Assembly: GCF_004379255.2 (NCBI RefSeq)
Contig: NC_056033.1
Span: 41,194,719-41,258,718, forward strand
DNA from: Salvia splendens
Lineage: Eukaryota > Streptophyta > Magnoliopsida > Lamiales > Lamiaceae
Direction: 5' to 3'
Length of the DNA stretch: 64,000 nucleotides
Below the pieces are notes generated by a model. That model saw only the letters and a program-made list of their open reading frames with translations, had not been told where the DNA came from and did not search any database. Below are positions 61,450 through 64,000 of the stretch, piece after piece. The first letter of the stretch is position 1. Every line of letters starts with the position of its first letter. The position numbers and the translations under genes were made by a program.

Positions 61450-63929
61450 ATGATGAAGAAGTTGATGGAGAGATGGAGTGTGGTTTGGTTGTTCTTGTTG
61501 GTGGTGCATGTTTCTGCTAATATGGAAAGTCTGTTTTCTTTCTTCTTTATTTGGTGTTTTCTTTTGGGTTGTCTGTTATATCTTGTTTCTACTTCATGTT
61601 TTGTCTGCATAGGTGACGCCTTGCAAAGCCTTAAGACAAGCTTACAAGATCCGAACAACGAGCTCAGAACCTGGGACTCGACCCATGTCAACCCGTGCAC
61701 TTGGTTCCACGTCACCTGCAACGATGACTCCATCGTGAACAGACTGTAAGAATCTGTTCCTACGTACTGCCCCTCGTCTCGTTGGTCTAATCTTGCTTCG
61801 TTCGCCTCTGCCTTCAGTGATCTAGGGAACTCTGCTTTGTCTGGTGAATTAGTCCCAGAGCTCGGCGTATTGAAGAATTTGAAGTACCTGTGAGCCTTGT
61901 TTTGTGTTTGCTTCGGCTCGTTTTCGTATCTTATTTCCAACCAATGCATAATCTTGTGTGTTAGGGTAAAGATTCTTGATCATATTTTTACAGGGCGTTG
62001 TACAACAACAACATCAGCGGGGCAGTTCCAGATGAACTCGGAGACCTAACTAATTTGGAGAGTCTGGACCTGTACATGAACAGTTTTACCGGTCCCATTC
62101 CTGAAACGTTGGGGCAGCTTTCCAAGCTGCGTTTCCTGTAAGTCTAGTCGAGGAAAAAGATTTCGGTTTCTATTAAAAACATCCTACGAATCTTACCGTT
62201 TGCTGATATGTTCGTTGTAAGGACAGCCGGCTAAACAAAAACAACTTCTCGGGCACCATCCCTATGTCATTGACCAACCTCTCGTCTCTGCAAGTGTTGT
62301 GAGTGTCCCCGAGTTCCTCTAAAAGACTTGTTTTCTGTTTTTATCATTGCGAGTTCATGCAGGGATTTATCAAACAACCAGCTTTCGGGTGTGGTTCCGG
62401 ATAATGGCTCGTTTTCATTGTTCACGCCAATTAGGTATTCCGATCGCACATAGATGTGTGTTTGCAGTTTCGAAAATACCATATAAGTGAGAGTCAACAT
62501 TTTACCTTTGTGCGTTTGCAGTTTCGAAAATAACTTGAACCTGTGTGGCCCAGTCATTGGACAGCCATGCCCGGGATCGCCTCCGTTTTCTCCGCCCCCT
62601 CCGATTATTCCGCCATCCCGAGGTATTCCTAGTTTAACAATGCATCTTTTTTACATATGCTTTAATACGAAATTAAAAAAAGTAGGAGAAAGTTAAAGAA
62701 AAAGTTAAAAACAAATCCGTGCGGGCTTGACCCAAAACGGACAATATCAAACTAATGTTGCAGTCGATGATCCTAACACTTATATGATTGCGTTGCAGCG
62801 GATGAGGATCCCGAAGTACATCTCGGACAGCTCAAGAGATTCTCTCTTCGAGAGCTGCAAGCCGCAACTGACAATTTCAGCAAGGAAAATCTTTTGGGGA
62901 CAGGCGGCTTCGCAAAGGTGTATAAAGGAAGTCTTCTCGATGGCTCGCTCGTTGCTGTTAAAAGACTCAATGATGCGAGGACTTCCGGCGGAGAGCTCCA
63001 GTTTCAGTCGGAGGTCAAGATGATAAGTTTGGCAATGCACCGGAATCTTCTTAGACTTTATGGCTTTTGTATGAGTCCGACAGAACGATTGCTCGTTTAT
63101 CCGTATATGGAAAATGGGAGCGTTGCATCATGTTTACGAACAGGTTCTTTCTACCTGGAATTTTTTGTCAATTGGTAATACTTCGATTTTAAGAACCTAA
63201 ACTCATCCATGTTTGTCCGTTGCAGATTGTCAAGTTAATGAGCCACCGAGGCCGCCGCTCGATTGGCAGACTAGGAAGCACATCGCTCTCGGTTCCGCCC
63301 GAGGCCTGTCATATTTGCATGAAAACTGCGAGCAAAAGATCATTCATCGCGACGTCAAGGCTGCAAACATCTTGCTAGACATGGATTTAGAGGCTGTTGT
63401 CGGAGATTTTGGTATGGCTAAACTTATGAATTATAAGGATACCCACGTGATAACTTCTGTTTGTGGTACCATGGGACACATCGCTCCAGAGTATCTAGCC
63501 ACCGGGAAATCATCTGAGAAAACTGATGTTTACGGATATGGAATTATGCTTCTTGAGCTGATAACCGGACAGAAAGCTTTCGATCTGGCTCGCTATGCCA
63601 AGGACGATGATGCTTTGTTGCTAGATTGGGTAAGTAATCTTTTTTTTTTCATTTACGAGTTACAATGGATACATAGAAATGTTGCATTTTCATAAGCAAA
63701 ATGAAACGAATATATAGATGCTATATGAGATGCTGAATGACTTGACCCATCTTAATTTTCAAGCCATATAAGATACTTGACGTTCCGTTTTGAAATTTCA
63801 TCTATCTGTTTTACGTTTACGCACTGCCAAACGAGAATTCTTGAATCTTTACAACCACTAAGTAACGAACTCATCATTCAGGTCAAGGGACTTCTAAAAG
63901 AGAAGAAGTTCAAAATGATAGTCGATCCC
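61450..63929 (+). pseudogene. SERK-like gene lacking the transmembrane exon, cut at 3' end
   Basis: Exons match the intact gene: 61450-61528, 61613-61745, 61818-61889, 61994-62137, 62227-62298, 62363-62434, 62522-62622, then directly 62799-63143, 63226-63629 and a partial 63882-63929. Exon 8, which codes the transmembrane segment, is absent; unrelated DNA (about 62706-62776) stands in its place. Exons 7 and 9 have matching phases, so the frame would still join, predicting an LRR ectodomain fused to a kinase with no membrane anchor. HRD, DFG and the ATP-binding Lys (VAVKRL) are kept; the Gly-rich loop has the same Ala (GTGGFAK). The last exon ends after IVDP, where a TGATGGGGTACG repeat begins, so the kinase C-lobe and tail are lost. 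Confidence 0.88.
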
Positions 63930-64000
63930 TGATGGGGTACGAACCAAACCCTAATGGCAAGCCCAATAACAGTGACGGCCTATCAGCCTAGAGCCCAAGA
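63930..64000. mobile_element. Insertion (probable LTR start) in SERK exon 11
   Basis: At 63930 the exon sequence breaks off into TGATGGGGTACGAACC... The intact gene has CAATATGCAAAGC at that place. A TG start fits an LTR, but the other end and the target duplication lie beyond the window. Confidence 0.55.

Larger units (their letters stand above)
59384..63929 (+). repeat. Duplicated block B (SERK relic tail plus SERK gene)
   Basis: Nearly identical to 35069-39929 over intergenic DNA, MITE and coding exons. It begins within the last exon of relic 2 and ends where an LTR insertion cuts exon 11. It lacks the counterpart of 38395-38780. Confidence 0.9.

Overview
This is a plant nuclear window. 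It has introns with GT-AG borders, AT-rich intergenic DNA, LTR retrotransposons with a plant-type primer binding site, MULE, hAT and Stowaway-type elements, and plant-specific families (MUB, FAF-like, mTERF, SERK, plant mobile domain). It looks like a eudicot, and an asterid (possibly Lamiales) is a weak inference. No species can be named from the sequence.

Layout. 1-1.3 kb: 5' end of a Ty3/gypsy-like element on the minus strand (LTR, leader, start of gag). 1.7 kb: a small 71-residue plant protein gene. 5.7-14.9 kb: a ten-exon gene for a 2046-residue NT-C2/coiled-coil protein with twelve 28-residue tandem repeats. 15.2-15.8 kb: a hAT-like MITE with 8-bp target duplication. 16.4-17.8 kb (minus): a prenylated membrane-anchored ubiquitin-fold (MUB) gene. 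19.3-19.8 kb (minus): a FAF-like gene with one frameshift. 21.3-23.3 kb (minus): an mTERF gene with a decayed mTERF relic downstream. 23.4-27.0 kb: two related MITEs flanking a PPR pseudogene. 27.4-29.1 kb (minus): 60S ribosomal protein L30, whose last exon lacks one base.

29.4-34.8 kb is a chain of five elements, each abutting (TA)n tracts. The first carries a broken AP2/ERF gene and a 22-bp minisatellite, and the third and fifth form very long inverted repeats. 35-40 kb and 57-64 kb hold a SERK (BAK1-type co-receptor kinase) cluster: one intact 622-residue gene, two pseudogenes, and one copy that lacks its transmembrane exon and is cut by a new LTR element at the window end. The last exon of the upstream pseudogene plus the following gene has been duplicated as a block about 24.3 kb apart.

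Between the SERK blocks lie a young non-autonomous LTR element (4547 bp, identical-length LTRs, 5-bp target duplication) nested in an older LTR, a heavily damaged MnmE/TrmE tRNA-modification GTPase gene (minus), and a 5.2-kb MULE. The MULE carries a truncated transposase and a convergent plant-mobile-domain gene. It sits exactly where the MnmE start codon should be.

The genes do not form a pathway; they are independent housekeeping, signalling and regulatory genes. The unusual biology is in the mobile DNA: gene capture, exon loss, nested insertion, and arrays of short near-palindromes inside transposon ends.
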